The notes under the pieces were generated by a model. The model worked only from the letters and a program-made list of their open reading frames with translations, made no database searches and was not told where the DNA came from. From the NCBI RefSeq assembly GCF_026898095.1, contig NZ_CP114015.1, forward strand, positions 1,178,001 through 1,242,000: a DNA stretch of 64,000 nucleotides, read 5' to 3'. Made by a program: the position numbers and the translations under genes. Shown piece after piece: positions 10,480 through 22,277 of the stretch. The first letter of the stretch is position 1. Every line of letters starts with the position of its first letter. This stretch comes from Arthrobacter sp. ATA002. Lineage in GTDB: Bacteria; Actinomycetota; Actinomycetes; Actinomycetales; Micrococcaceae.

Positions 10480-10917
10480 GTGTCAAGACCCCAAGAGCCC
10501 CAGCAGGGCGCCGGCCATCCGGCGCCGCGTCCGCCGGCAGTATTCGTCATCTCCGCCGTCCTTGTCCTGGAAGCCCTTGCACTTCTCGGCGTTGCCGGAT
10601 GGTTTGTGTACAACCTTTTCACGGTGGCTCCGGTCTCGATGGGCGGCGCCGTCTTCACGACGGTCCTGATCGCCGCTGCCGGCATCTGGCTGCTGGCCCT
10701 GGGCCACTTCTTCTTCCGCGGATACCGCTGGACCCGCGCCGGCACCCTGGTCTTCCAGCTCTTTGCCGTCGTGATCGCCGTGCCGACCCTCCAGGGCGGA
10801 GTGATCCTGACGGGCCTGCTGCTGTTGCTGCCGGCAGCGGCAGTGCTGCTGCTGCTTTTCACCCGTCCCGTGCTTGAGCACACCAGCAAGGTCTCCGGCG
10901 ACCCCAAGGCCTTCTAG
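10480..10917 (+). CDS. Four-helix integral membrane protein, unknown function
   Basis: A 145-residue protein with a short proline-rich cytosolic N-terminus and four hydrophobic segments, at about residues 19-46, 54-78, 86-105 and 106-128. The start is GTG at 10480; no strong ribosome binding site is visible. Similar small four-helix proteins are common in actinobacteria and have no assigned function. It is divergent from whiB1 and followed by a hairpin terminator. I see no catalytic motif. Confidence 0.65.
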   Translation: MSRPQEPQQGAGHPAPRPPAVFVISAVLVLEALALLGVAGWFVYNLFTVAPVSMGGAVFTTVLIAAAGIWLLALGHFFFRGYRWTRAGTLVFQLFAVVIAVPTLQGGVILTGLLLLLPAAAVLLLLFTRPVLEHTSKVSGDPKAF

Positions 10918-10921
10918 CCGA

Positions 10922-10950
10922 ACAGCTCCCGCGGCTGGCACGGGGGCTGT
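10922..10950 (+). terminator. Hairpin terminator after the four-helix membrane protein
   Basis: A 10-bp stem with one G-T pair (acagctcccg / cgggggctgt) and a 9-nt loop begins 5 nt after the stop codon. The remaining 265 bp up to the acyltransferase start is GC-rich; I see no gene in it. Confidence 0.55.
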
Positions 10951-11215
10951 CTCCTCCGCCACATCCCGGGCGGTGCTGCGCGGTCGTTTCCCGGGCGCAC
11001 TGCAGGGCCGGGGACCCCTCCCGCACACACCGCCGGCAGCTCCCGGAGCCGCCTCGGCGCCGTGTGCACGCAGGTACGGCCTTTGCCGGGCCGCCCCGGA
11101 GCATCACCTAAAATTGAAAGCGGCGGGCCCTCCAGGCGGGCCGGCGGAAACTGAGCGCCCCAAGACTGCAGGGGTAGAGTCTATGGCTGATCGCCTGTTC
11201 CAATGAGAGGTCCTT

Positions 11216-13273
11216 GTGTCGCAGCTACAAGCGGAAGCCCCCAGGGGCGCCGCAGGTGTTACCCCTCCGACTGAGCGCAAATCCCCGTTCCGGCCCGAAG
11301 TCCAGGGACTGCGTGCTCTTGCCGTGCTCATGGTCGTCACGTATCACATCTGGTTCGGGCGGGTTTCCGGCGGGGTCGACATATTCCTGCTCATCTCGGC
11401 CTTTTTATTGACGCTGTCCTTTGTCCGCAAAGTCGAATCCGGACTGCCGCTGGACCTGGGCCGCTACTGGCTGCGCCAGTTCAAGCGGCTGCTGCCCCCG
11501 GTTGCCGTGGTGCTGGCCGGAGTCCTGGCCGCAACGGCGCTGTTCGTTCCCCAGGGCAGATGGGGCGAAATCCTGTCCCAGAGCTGGTCCTCGCTCCTGT
11601 ATTTCCAAAACTGGGTCCTGGCGGCGGAATCAGTGGATTATTACGCGGCTGACCACAGCACTGCCAGTCCGCTTCAGCATTTCTGGTCACTCTCCGTTCA
11701 GGGGCAGGTTTTCATTCTTTGGCCGCTGCTGTTCGCCGGATCCGCGCTGCTGGCCCGTGCCGGACGCATCCCGTTCCGCAGGGTGGTGCTGGCCGTCTTT
11801 GGCGCTGTATTCATCGTGTCGCTCAGCTTTTCGGTCGCGGAGACGTACGGGAACCAGGCCCATGCGTACTTTGATACCCGAACCCGGCTGTGGGAATTCG
11901 CCCTGGGCACCCTGCTGGCCCTTGCCTTGCCGTACGTGAAGCTGCCGCGTAACCTCCGGGTCATTGCGGGGTGGGTGGGTCTGGCCATCATGTTCAGCGT
12001 AGGTTTCCTGCTGGATGTGCAGGGGCAGTTCCCGGGATATGTCGCTCTGTGGCCGTTGGCTGCCGCATCGCTGGTTATCGTTGCTGGCCAGACCAGCAGC
12101 CGCTTCGGTGCTGACCGTCTACTGTCCTGGAAGCCGCTGATCCGGCTGGGTGACATGTCCTACGCCCTGTATCTCTGGCACTGGCCCGTGCTGGTGATCT
12201 ACCTGATCTGGCGGGGGCGTGAAGAAGTGGGCCCGGTGGGCGGAACGGCTATTATTGGTCTTTCGCTTCTGCTGGCATACCTGACCACCCGCCTGGTGGA
12301 GCGTCCGCTGCGGTCTTCCGGGTGGGCCAACCGGAACTCGGGCCGCTCCGCCGTCGTGATTGCCCTGTGCCTGGCTGTCGTTGCCGCGCCCGTCGCAGTC
12401 TGGGAACAGGGGCTGCGGGCGGAGTCCGAGCGCGCCCAGGCCAGCGCGTACCTCAACAATCCGGGCGCCGCTTCCCTGGCACAGGACTACGTCTACGCCG
12501 GTGATCCGCAGGCACCCGTGCTGCCGGCCCCGGAGGCGGGGGCGAAGGATTACGTGAGCCTGGACACCCCGTGCGTCCGGTATGCCAGCGGGGCCGGGGC
12601 CCTGGAGGGGGCCGGGTGCTCGGAAGTCGTCAGTCCCGAAAATCCCGACAAGGTCATAGTGGCGGTGGGGAACAGCCACGTCCAGCAGTGGCTGGCCGGC
12701 CTGGCGCCGGTGGCTGCGGAGCGGAACTGGGCACTGATTGCCCTCATCCAGGGCGGGTGCCAGTTCCAGACCCACCACGACAACTATCCGGACTCCTGCA
12801 ACGACCGAAACGAGCAGGCGCTGGAGTACCTGACCCAGGTCGACGCCGATGCCGTGGTCACCACCGCCACCTATTCCACCCTGGCCGAGCCGTACGAAAC
12901 CATACCGGGCGGCGTGGTGGAAATGGCCCGGCAGGTCATGGACAGGGGGATCACCTATGTCGGCATCCGCGACAACCCGCGGCATGACTTCCACATGGGA
13001 GGCTGCTCCGAGGATTATGGAGTGGACGCCCCGGAGTGCAACCTGCCCTACTATTCGGTCCGCAGTCCCTCACCGCCGTTTGATGCCCTGCGCGCCGCCC
13101 TTCCCGGCGCCAGGCTCCTCGACGCCGACGACCTCGTCTGCCCCGGCGGCGTGTGCTCCGCTGTCATCGGCAACGTGCGGGTCTACATCGACGACAACCA
13201 CCTGACCCAGACGTATGTCTCCTCCATGGCACCCGAACTTGGGCGGAGATTCACGGACCTTCTCGGGTGGTAG
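11216..13273 (+). CDS. Membrane O-acyltransferase (acyltransferase 3) with C-terminal SGNH domain
   Basis: A 685-residue OatA-like protein. Residues about 25-390 form an acyltransferase-3 domain of about ten helices, starting with PEVQGLRALAVLMVV and the conserved TYH histidine. Residues about 460-685 are an extracytoplasmic SGNH esterase-fold domain with the block I motif VGNSH and the terminal DDNHLT (Asp-x-x-His) motif. Such proteins move acetyl groups across the membrane onto cell-wall glycans. The GTG start follows GAGAGG. Its position just before glf suggests O-acetylation of the galactofuranose polymer made by this locus, but the target could also be peptidoglycan. Confidence 0.85.
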   Translation: MSQLQAEAPRGAAGVTPPTERKSPFRPEVQGLRALAVLMVVTYHIWFGRVSGGVDIFLLISAFLLTLSFVRKVESGLPLDLGRYWLRQFKRLLPPVAVVLAGVLAATALFVPQGRWGEILSQSWSSLLYFQNWVLAAESVDYYAADHSTASPLQHFWSLSVQGQVFILWPLLFAGSALLARAGRIPFRRVVLAVFGAVFIVSLSFSVAETYGNQAHAYFDTRTRLWEFALGTLLALALPYVKLPRNLRVIAGWVGLAIMFSVGFLLDVQGQFPGYVALWPLAAASLVIVAGQTSSRFGADRLLSWKPLIRLGDMSYALYLWHWPVLVIYLIWRGREEVGPVGGTAIIGLSLLLAYLTTRLVERPLRSSGWANRNSGRSAVVIALCLAVVAAPVAVWEQGLRAESERAQASAYLNNPGAASLAQDYVYAGDPQAPVLPAPEAGAKDYVSLDTPCVRYASGAGALEGAGCSEVVSPENPDKVIVAVGNSHVQQWLAGLAPVAAERNWALIALIQGGCQFQTHHDNYPDSCNDRNEQALEYLTQVDADAVVTTATYSTLAEPYETIPGGVVEMARQVMDRGITYVGIRDNPRHDFHMGGCSEDYGVDAPECNLPYYSVRSPSPPFDALRAALPGARLLDADDLVCPGGVCSAVIGNVRVYIDDNHLTQTYVSSMAPELGRRFTDLLGW

Positions 13274-13371
13274 ACACGCCTGCCCCAAATATCCCCAGCT
13301 GAAAAACTCGGCTAACCTTGCAACCGGGTGTGCGCCCGGTTCGGCCATACCGTATCTAACAGGAGAAATAA

Positions 13372-16567
<3,196 letters not shown>

Positions 16568-16569
16568 GC

Positions 16570-17439
16570 TTGTCTACCGGCGAACTTGTCACCCCCGGTG
16601 CCGGGGGTGGCCTGCGCGACGTGCTGCGGTCGCGTTATTTATTGAAGCTGCTTGTGGCCAAGGAACTAAAGGTCCGCTACCGCGGCTCGGTGCTGGGACT
16701 GTTGTGGTCCTACGTCAAGCCCGGCGTGCAGTTCCTGGTGTTCTGGTTTGCGCTCGGCGTTTTCCTGGGGCTGAACGAGAGCACGCCCAACTTCCCGATT
16801 TACCTGTTCTCGGGCATCATCCTGATCAACTTCTTCAGCGAGGCGCTGGGGAACGCCTCCCGGTCCATCGTGGGCAACGGGGGGCTGATCAAGAAGATCT
16901 ATCTGCCGCGGCAGCTGTTTCCCGTGGCGTCGGTGTGGGTTTCGGCCGTGCATTTCCTGCCGCAGCTGCTTATTCTCCTGGCCGCGGCACTCTTCACCGG
17001 CTGGCGGCCGGGGCTCTCGGAAATGGCTGCCGCGATCGTCGGCTTTACGATCGTTGCCCTGCTGGCCACCGGACTGGGCCTGTTCTTCGGGGCGGTAAAC
17101 GTGTATTTCCGGGATTCCGAGAACTTCGTGGACATGCTGCTCATGATCGCCACGTGGGCGTCGCCGGTGCTTTACCACTGGCAGATGGTCCGAGACTCGC
17201 TCGGTTCCACGGCATTGACCATCTACCAGATGAACCCGCTGACCACAGCTGTGGAGCTCTTCCACCACGCATTCTGGATTCCGACCACCGGGTGGGACGA
17301 AGCAAGGATCATCGCTGAAACCCCGCCGTCCCTGATCATGCTGTGGACTCCGGTGGCACTGGCCACGTCCGTCCTTGTCCTGGTGTTGGGGCAATTCACC
17401 TTCCGGCGGCTCGAAGGCCGTTTCGCTCAGGAGCTCTGA
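16570..17439 (+). CDS. Wzm-type polysaccharide ABC exporter permease
   Basis: A 289-residue ABC-2 permease with six predicted membrane segments, beginning at about residue 50 after an amphipathic stretch containing LVAKELKVRYRGS, typical of Wzm/TarG/RfbA proteins. It has a TTG start 3 nt after the preceding gene and ends 2 nt before the ATPase gene. Together with the ATPase it should export a lipid-linked polysaccharide. In mycobacteria the equivalent pair (Rv3783/Rv3781) is linked to galactan export, and here the pair directly follows glf and the GlfT2-like gene. Confidence 0.88.
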   Translation: MSTGELVTPGAGGGLRDVLRSRYLLKLLVAKELKVRYRGSVLGLLWSYVKPGVQFLVFWFALGVFLGLNESTPNFPIYLFSGIILINFFSEALGNASRSIVGNGGLIKKIYLPRQLFPVASVWVSAVHFLPQLLILLAAALFTGWRPGLSEMAAAIVGFTIVALLATGLGLFFGAVNVYFRDSENFVDMLLMIATWASPVLYHWQMVRDSLGSTALTIYQMNPLTTAVELFHHAFWIPTTGWDEARIIAETPPSLIMLWTPVALATSVLVLVLGQFTFRRLEGRFAQEL

Positions 17440-17441
17440 CC

Positions 17442-18167
17442 GTGTCCACAGCAATTGAAGTACACAACGTGTCGAAGGAATTCGTCCTGCGGCACACGCG
17501 GTCCATCAAGGAAGCTTTCGTCTGGTTCGTCAAAGGGCGCAAGGGTGATTTGTCCGAGAAGTTCTTCGCGCTCAGGGAGGTGTCGCTGGACGTCAAGCAG
17601 GGAGAGTCGGTGGCCCTGCTTGGCCTCAACGGTTCGGGTAAATCCACCCTCCTGAAACAGATATCAGGAGTCATGCTTCCGGACAGCGGCACCGTGGGAA
17701 CTCGGGGCCGTGTGGCCGGACTCATTGAGGTGGGGGCCGGATTCCACCCCGACCTCAGCGGGCGCGACAATGTGTTCCTGAACGGTGCGATCCTGGGAAT
17801 GAGCGAGGCGGAGATCCACGAGAAGTTCGACTCCATCGTCGAGTTCTCGGAAATCGGGCAGTTCATCGACACCGAAGTGAAGTTCTATTCCTCGGGCATG
17901 TACCTGCGGCTGGCGTTCTCCGTCGCGGTGCACACCGATCCCGAGGTCTTCCTGATCGATGAAATCCTGGCTGTGGGAGACGAACCTTTCCAGAAGAAGT
18001 GCATTGCCAAGATCAAGGAACTCGGTGACGAAGGCAAGACCCTGGTAGTGGTCAGCCACGACCTGGACCTGGTGGCAAAAATTTGCCAGCGGGGCATTCT
18101 GCTGGAACACGGCCGGGTGGTGATGGATGCTCCGGTGAGCGATGTCGTACGCCGGATGCGCGGATAG
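17442..18167 (+). CDS. Wzt-type polysaccharide ABC exporter ATPase
   Basis: A 241-residue ATPase with Walker A LLGLNGSGKST, signature YSSGMYLRLAF (a typical Wzt/TagH variant), Walker B FLIDEILAVGD and the H-loop VVSHD. It lacks the C-terminal carbohydrate-binding domain found in long Wzt proteins, so polymer length or terminal modification is probably not read by this subunit. The GTG start lies 2 nt after the permease stop; a longer in-frame version would overlap the permease by about 100 nt and is unlikely. Confidence 0.9.
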   Translation: MSTAIEVHNVSKEFVLRHTRSIKEAFVWFVKGRKGDLSEKFFALREVSLDVKQGESVALLGLNGSGKSTLLKQISGVMLPDSGTVGTRGRVAGLIEVGAGFHPDLSGRDNVFLNGAILGMSEAEIHEKFDSIVEFSEIGQFIDTEVKFYSSGMYLRLAFSVAVHTDPEVFLIDEILAVGDEPFQKKCIAKIKELGDEGKTLVVVSHDLDLVAKICQRGILLEHGRVVMDAPVSDVVRRMRG

Positions 18168-18294
18168 CACCGGACGCTCCAGGTACAACATATGCTTCGC
18201 AGGTTCCTCCTGCACCCCTGCGGTCCCGCCGGGACAGGCGAAGCCCAACCGAAAAGAATTTAGCGCCACCCGCTTGACGGGTGAGGACGGGGAA

Positions 18295-18894
18295 ATGATG
18301 TTGGCAAACAACGTAGCCGACAGCGCGGACGTCGCTGACTCCGCGGTTTTGGGCGAAGGCTCCAAAGTATGGCATCTGGCCCAGGTTCGGGAAGACGCCG
18401 TCATCGGGTCCGGGGGCATCATAGGACGCGGTGCCTACATCGGCACCGGCGTTCAGATGGGAAAGAACTGCAAGGTCCAGAACTACGCCCTGGTGTATGA
18501 GCCCGCGAAACTCGGTGACGGGGTGTTCATCGGTCCCGGCGTGATCCTGACCAATGACACCTACCCGCGGGCCGTCAACCCGGACGGGTCGCTCAAGAGT
18601 GCGGACAACTGGGAAGCCGTTGGCGTCACCATCAGGGACGGCGCATCCATCGGTGCCCGTGCCGTGTGCGTTGCCCCGGTGACCATCGGCCGCTGGGCCA
18701 CCGTGGCCGCCGGCACCGTGGTGGTTAAGGATGTGCCCGACTTTGCGCTCGTCGCCGGTGTTCCAGCGCGGCGTCTGGGTTGGGTCGGGAAGGCGGGGGT
18801 CCCGCTGGTACGGGACGGGGAGCAGTGGACCTGCCCCGAGACCGGCCAGGTATTTATTGAAGAAAACGAAACTCTCCGAGAGGCCAAATCATGA
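18295..18894 (+). CDS. Left-handed beta-helix sugar N-acetyltransferase (WlbB/WbpD-like)
   Basis: A 199-residue hexapeptide-repeat acetyltransferase: repeats run from about residue 15 to 160, interrupted by the TNDTYPRAVN loop. This layout matches WlbB/WbpD, which acetylates the 3-amino group of a UDP-2-acetamido-3-amino-uronic acid using acetyl-CoA. ATG at 18295 follows GAGGACGGGGAA; ATG 18298 is equally possible. The start is 127 bp after the exporter genes, so a separate promoter is possible. The end overlaps the aminotransferase start by 4 nt. Confidence 0.82.
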   Translation: MMLANNVADSADVADSAVLGEGSKVWHLAQVREDAVIGSGGIIGRGAYIGTGVQMGKNCKVQNYALVYEPAKLGDGVFIGPGVILTNDTYPRAVNPDGSLKSADNWEAVGVTIRDGASIGARAVCVAPVTIGRWATVAAGTVVVKDVPDFALVAGVPARRLGWVGKAGVPLVRDGEQWTCPETGQVFIEENETLREAKS

Positions 18895-19982
18895 ACCAGG
18901 ATTTCATTCCTCCTGCCAAACCGATTATCGGTTTGGAGGAACGCCAAGCCGTTGACGCCGTGCTCGCTTCGGGCCAGCTGGCGCAGGGGACCGAAGTCGC
19001 TGCCTTCGAAAACGAGTTTGCCGAAGTCCTGCTCGACGGCAGGGCCGCCGTTGCAGTCAATTCCGGTACGTCCGGCCTCCACCTTGGCCTGCTGGCGTCG
19101 GGAATCGGTCCCGGCGACGAGGTTATCGTTCCGTCCTTCACCTTCGCCGCCACCGCGAATTCCGTAGCGCTCACCGGCGCCACCCCCGTCTTCGCCGATA
19201 TCGAACCTGATTACTTCGGACTCGACCCCGCATCGGTCGCCGCAAGCATTACGGAGAAGACCAAGGGCATCATGCCGGTGCACCTGTACGGACATCCGTT
19301 CAACGTACCCGCCCTCTCCAAAATTGCCGATGAGCGCGGCCTCCTGCTGTTCGAAGACGCTGCCCAGGCACACGGAGCTGCCGTCAATGGCCGCCGCGTG
19401 GGCACTTTTGGCACCTTTGGGACCTTCAGCCTGTACCCGACGAAAAACATGACCTCGGGTGAAGGCGGCATGGTCAGCACCGGTGACTCCGAGGTTGAGC
19501 GCCGGCTGCGTTTGCTGCGGAACCAGGGAATGGAACGCCAGTACGAGAATGAGCTGGTTGGCTTCAACTGCCGCATGACCAACATCCACGCCGCCATTGG
19601 CCGGGTGCAGCTGACGAAGGTCATGGGCTGGACGAAGCAGCGGCAGGAAAACGCGGCCTTCCTCGACGCGAACCTTGAGGGCGTGGCCACTCCCAGGGTT
19701 GCCGAAGGATACGAACACGTGTACCACCAGTACACGATCCGGATCACGGAAGACCGCGACGGGTTCGCCCGGGCGCTCCGCGAGGAGTTCAACGTGGGGT
19801 CCGGCGTGTACTACCCGGTACCGAACCATGAGCTGGCGCCCTACCAGGTCGACAAGGACCTGCCGCAGACCGCCGCCGCCGCGAAGGAAGTGCTGTCGCT
19901 GCCGGTGCACCCGTCCCTCTCGCAGAACGACCTGGAGCGCATCGTCGAAGCGGTCAACAAGGTTGCAGGGGCGGGCGCGTAA
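18891..19982 (+). CDS. DegT/DnrJ/EryC1 PLP-dependent sugar aminotransferase (WlbC-like)
   Basis: A 363-residue aminotransferase that would convert a 3-keto nucleotide sugar into the 3-amino sugar. The PLP Schiff-base lysine is Lys185 in SLYPTKNMTSGEGG; the phosphate-binding NSGTSGLHLGL and FEDAAQAHG motifs are present. Flanked by an acetyltransferase and a Gfo/Idh oxidoreductase, it fits the WlbA-WlbB-WlbC set for 2,3-diacetamido sugars. The ATGA overlap upstream and 1-nt overlap downstream indicate coupled expression. Confidence 0.88.
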   Translation: MNQDFIPPAKPIIGLEERQAVDAVLASGQLAQGTEVAAFENEFAEVLLDGRAAVAVNSGTSGLHLGLLASGIGPGDEVIVPSFTFAATANSVALTGATPVFADIEPDYFGLDPASVAASITEKTKGIMPVHLYGHPFNVPALSKIADERGLLLFEDAAQAHGAAVNGRRVGTFGTFGTFSLYPTKNMTSGEGGMVSTGDSEVERRLRLLRNQGMERQYENELVGFNCRMTNIHAAIGRVQLTKVMGWTKQRQENAAFLDANLEGVATPRVAEGYEHVYHQYTIRITEDRDGFARALREEFNVGSGVYYPVPNHELAPYQVDKDLPQTAAAAKEVLSLPVHPSLSQNDLERIVEAVNKVAGAGA

Positions 19983-20968
19983 TGGCTAACCTCCGAGCGG
20001 GCCTGATCGGGCTCGGAATGATGGGACGCCACCATGCACGCGTGATCCGCGAGCTGGACGGCGTCGACCTGGTGGGCGTGGCCGATTCGTTCGGCGACCC
20101 CCACGGTGTCGCTGACAGCCTGCCGGTCTGCTCCAGCGTCGAGGAACTGATTGAGCAGGGCCTGGACATGGCCGTTGTTGCCGTGCCGACCGTGCTCCAC
20201 GAAGAGATCGCGCTGAAGCTCGCGGCCGCGGGCGTCCATGCCCTGGTGGAAAAGCCCATTGCCAATGACGCGGCCTCGGGCACCCGGATTGCCCAGGCCT
20301 TCGAGGACGCCGGGCTTGTGGGCGCGGTGGGACATATCGAACGGTTCAACCCTGCCCTGCAAAACCTGCGGGAACGCCTCGAAGCGGGCGAGCTGGGCGA
20401 CGTGTACCAGATTTCCACCCGCCGCCAGGGCCCCTTCCCGGCTCGCATTGCCGACGTCGGCGTCGTCAAGGACCTGGCGACCCATGACATCGACCTGACG
20501 GCGTGGCTGGCCCAGTCTGCCTATGAAGATGTCTTTGCGAGGACGACCTCCCGCAGCGGACGGGAGCATGAGGACATGGTGTCGGCGGTCGGCCACCTGA
20601 CCGGCGGAATCATTACCAACCACATGGTCAACTGGCTGTCGCCGTTCAAGGAACGAACGACGGTGGTGCTCGGGGAACGCGGTGCCTTTGTAGCGGATAC
20701 CATCTCCGCCGATCTCACGTTCATCGAGAACGGTACGTTCCAGACGGAGTGGGAATCAATGGCTGCCTTCCGCGGCGTCGCTGAAGGTTCCAGCACCCGC
20801 TTTGCGCTGGCGAAACGCGAGCCGCTAAAGATGGAACATGAAGCGTTCCGTGACGCCATCCTGGGCAAATCCCAGCGGGTTGTCACTCTGTGGGAGGGCC
20901 TGGCCACCCTGCGCGTGGCCGAAGCTGTGCTCGAATCCGCCACATCGGGAAGCGTCGTCAAACTCTAA
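19982..20968 (+). CDS. Gfo/Idh/MocA-family sugar oxidoreductase (WlbA-like)
   Basis: A 328-residue NAD(P)-dependent dehydrogenase. The Rossmann motif GLIGLGMMGRHHARV is at the N-terminus, EKPIA (the family's conserved E-K-P) at about residue 91, and the C-terminal alpha/beta domain follows. It probably oxidises the C3 hydroxyl of a UDP-amino sugar to give the 3-keto substrate of the neighbouring aminotransferase. The start (TAATG) overlaps the previous stop by 1 nt. A strong terminator follows, so it closes this operon. Confidence 0.85.
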   Translation: MANLRAGLIGLGMMGRHHARVIRELDGVDLVGVADSFGDPHGVADSLPVCSSVEELIEQGLDMAVVAVPTVLHEEIALKLAAAGVHALVEKPIANDAASGTRIAQAFEDAGLVGAVGHIERFNPALQNLRERLEAGELGDVYQISTRRQGPFPARIADVGVVKDLATHDIDLTAWLAQSAYEDVFARTTSRSGREHEDMVSAVGHLTGGIITNHMVNWLSPFKERTTVVLGERGAFVADTISADLTFIENGTFQTEWESMAAFRGVAEGSSTRFALAKREPLKMEHEAFRDAILGKSQRVVTLWEGLATLRVAEAVLESATSGSVVKL

Positions 20969-20987
20969 GTACCTGCTCCCGGGAGAG

Positions 20988-21027
20988 AAGGGCCGCGCCG
21001 CACATGTACTCAGCGGCGTGGCCCTTT
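20988..21027 (+). terminator. Rho-independent-type terminator after the amino-sugar genes
   Basis: A stem of about 14 bp (aagggccgcgccgc / gcggcgtggccctt, one G-T pair) with an 11-nt loop is followed by a short T run. It lies 20 nt after the oxidoreductase stop. Confidence 0.8.
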
Positions 21028-21060
21028 ACGATGGATCCAGTCGTCCGGCGGAGGGGTCCC

Positions 21061-22224
21061 ATGCAGCAGAGCAGTGCCGGGTACGGCGTAGCCGGCAAGT
21101 TGTCCGGCCGGCAACGCGATCTTGCGGCCATCGGCCTCTGGGTCCTTGGGGCCGCCGCTGTAGCTTTGCTCGCTGTCCACAACAGCTACCGGCTCTCATC
21201 ACCGGCCATGCCGACGCTGAGCAGCGTGGTGGCACAGTTTGCCCGGTTCGATTACGTCCACTTTGATGACATCGCCAGGCTCGGTTATCTGCCCGCGCCG
21301 GGGACTGCTTCCACGGCAGCGCCCCTGTACGCCTTTTTCCCGGCCTTTCCAATGCTGCTCCGGTTGGGCATGGCCCTGGGGCTTTCCTCCATCGTCACGG
21401 GCCTGGCGGTCTCCGCCGTTTCCGGGGCACTGGCGTCCGTCTGGATGCGACGGATCGCCGATGAGTATGTTCCCGGGCTGGGCCTCAAAGCCACCGCAGT
21501 GTTCGTGACGGCACCGCCGGCCATCTTCCTATATGCGCCCTATTCCGAGTCCTTATTCCTGGCCCTCGGCCTTGGCGCATGGTACTTCGGGATGCGGGAT
21601 AAATGGTTTGCCGCCGGCGCCCTCTGTGCTCTGGCATGCATGGTTCGGATCTCAGGTGCCTTCCTGCTGGCGGCGCTGCTCGTTCTATGGCTGACCCGGA
21701 ACCGCCGCGGAAGCGTGCCTGCGCAGCCGCGGGCGAAGAGGCGTTCCTGGCTGTTCCTCGCGATCCCTGCAGCCGTCCTGGCCGCATGGATGGCATACCT
21801 GGCGTTCATCACCGGTGACCTCCTGGCCTACACGAGCGCCCAAAAATACTGGGGCAGGCACTTTGAATGGCCCTGGACCGCACTGTCCGTAACCGTCACC
21901 ACTTATCCGCCCACGGGCGGGCCGTCCATGATCGGCTATGCGGAAGCAATTGCCGTGGCAGCCGGCGCCGTCGTCACGGGTGTGCTCATTTACCGCCGGC
22001 TGTACGGCGAAAGCGTGTTCGTGGGCCTCAACGTCCTGCTGCTGGCCACCTCGTCCTACTTCTATTCCGTTCCCCGTTCGGCCCTGCTGTGGTGGCCGCT
22101 GTGGATCGGCATTGCCTACCTCCTGCGCAGGAGCCGCACCGCGCTGGCCCTGTACCTGGCGTTTTCCCTCTACCTCATGCTCCGGTGGGCGAACCTGTTC
22201 CTGAACGGTCAGTGGGCCGGATAA
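21061..22224 (+). CDS. PIG-V-like (GPI mannosyltransferase II family) membrane protein
   Basis: A 387-residue integral membrane protein with about nine hydrophobic segments. The first extracytoplasmic loop carries FDYVHFDDIARLGY, followed by PLYAFFPAFPML, the pattern of PIG-V/GT-C glycosyltransferases, which take sugar from polyprenyl-phosphate donors. ATG at 21061 follows GGAGGGG; longer in-frame starts would run through the terminator hairpin. It probably adds a sugar, perhaps mannose, to an envelope glycan; donor and acceptor are inferred only. Confidence 0.75.
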   Translation: MQQSSAGYGVAGKLSGRQRDLAAIGLWVLGAAAVALLAVHNSYRLSSPAMPTLSSVVAQFARFDYVHFDDIARLGYLPAPGTASTAAPLYAFFPAFPMLLRLGMALGLSSIVTGLAVSAVSGALASVWMRRIADEYVPGLGLKATAVFVTAPPAIFLYAPYSESLFLALGLGAWYFGMRDKWFAAGALCALACMVRISGAFLLAALLVLWLTRNRRGSVPAQPRAKRRSWLFLAIPAAVLAAWMAYLAFITGDLLAYTSAQKYWGRHFEWPWTALSVTVTTYPPTGGPSMIGYAEAIAVAAGAVVTGVLIYRRLYGESVFVGLNVLLLATSSYFYSVPRSALLWWPLWIGIAYLLRRSRTALALYLAFSLYLMLRWANLFLNGQWAG

Positions 22225-22269
22225 CCGCAGGGACCCGCCGGCCGGAGAACCGGCGGCAGGTCCCTGCGG
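22225..22269. terminator. Terminator between convergent glycosylation genes
   Basis: Arms beginning ccgcagggacc and ending ggtccctgcgg form a long GC-rich stem, with some internal mismatches, in the 53-bp gap between the PIG-V-like gene and the YfhO-like gene. It probably serves both strands. Confidence 0.65.
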
Positions 22270-22277
22270 GGAAACGG

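Noticed and set aside
10874..11206. Coding frame between the four-helix protein and the acyltransferase
   Set aside because: Pro/Ala/Arg-rich low-complexity translation without a start signal, overlapping a terminator hairpin.
18142..18294. Fifty-one-residue N-terminal extension of the WlbB-like acetyltransferase
   Set aside because: The extension overlaps the Wzt stop region, has no ribosome binding site and the hexapeptide fold starts at the ATG 18295.
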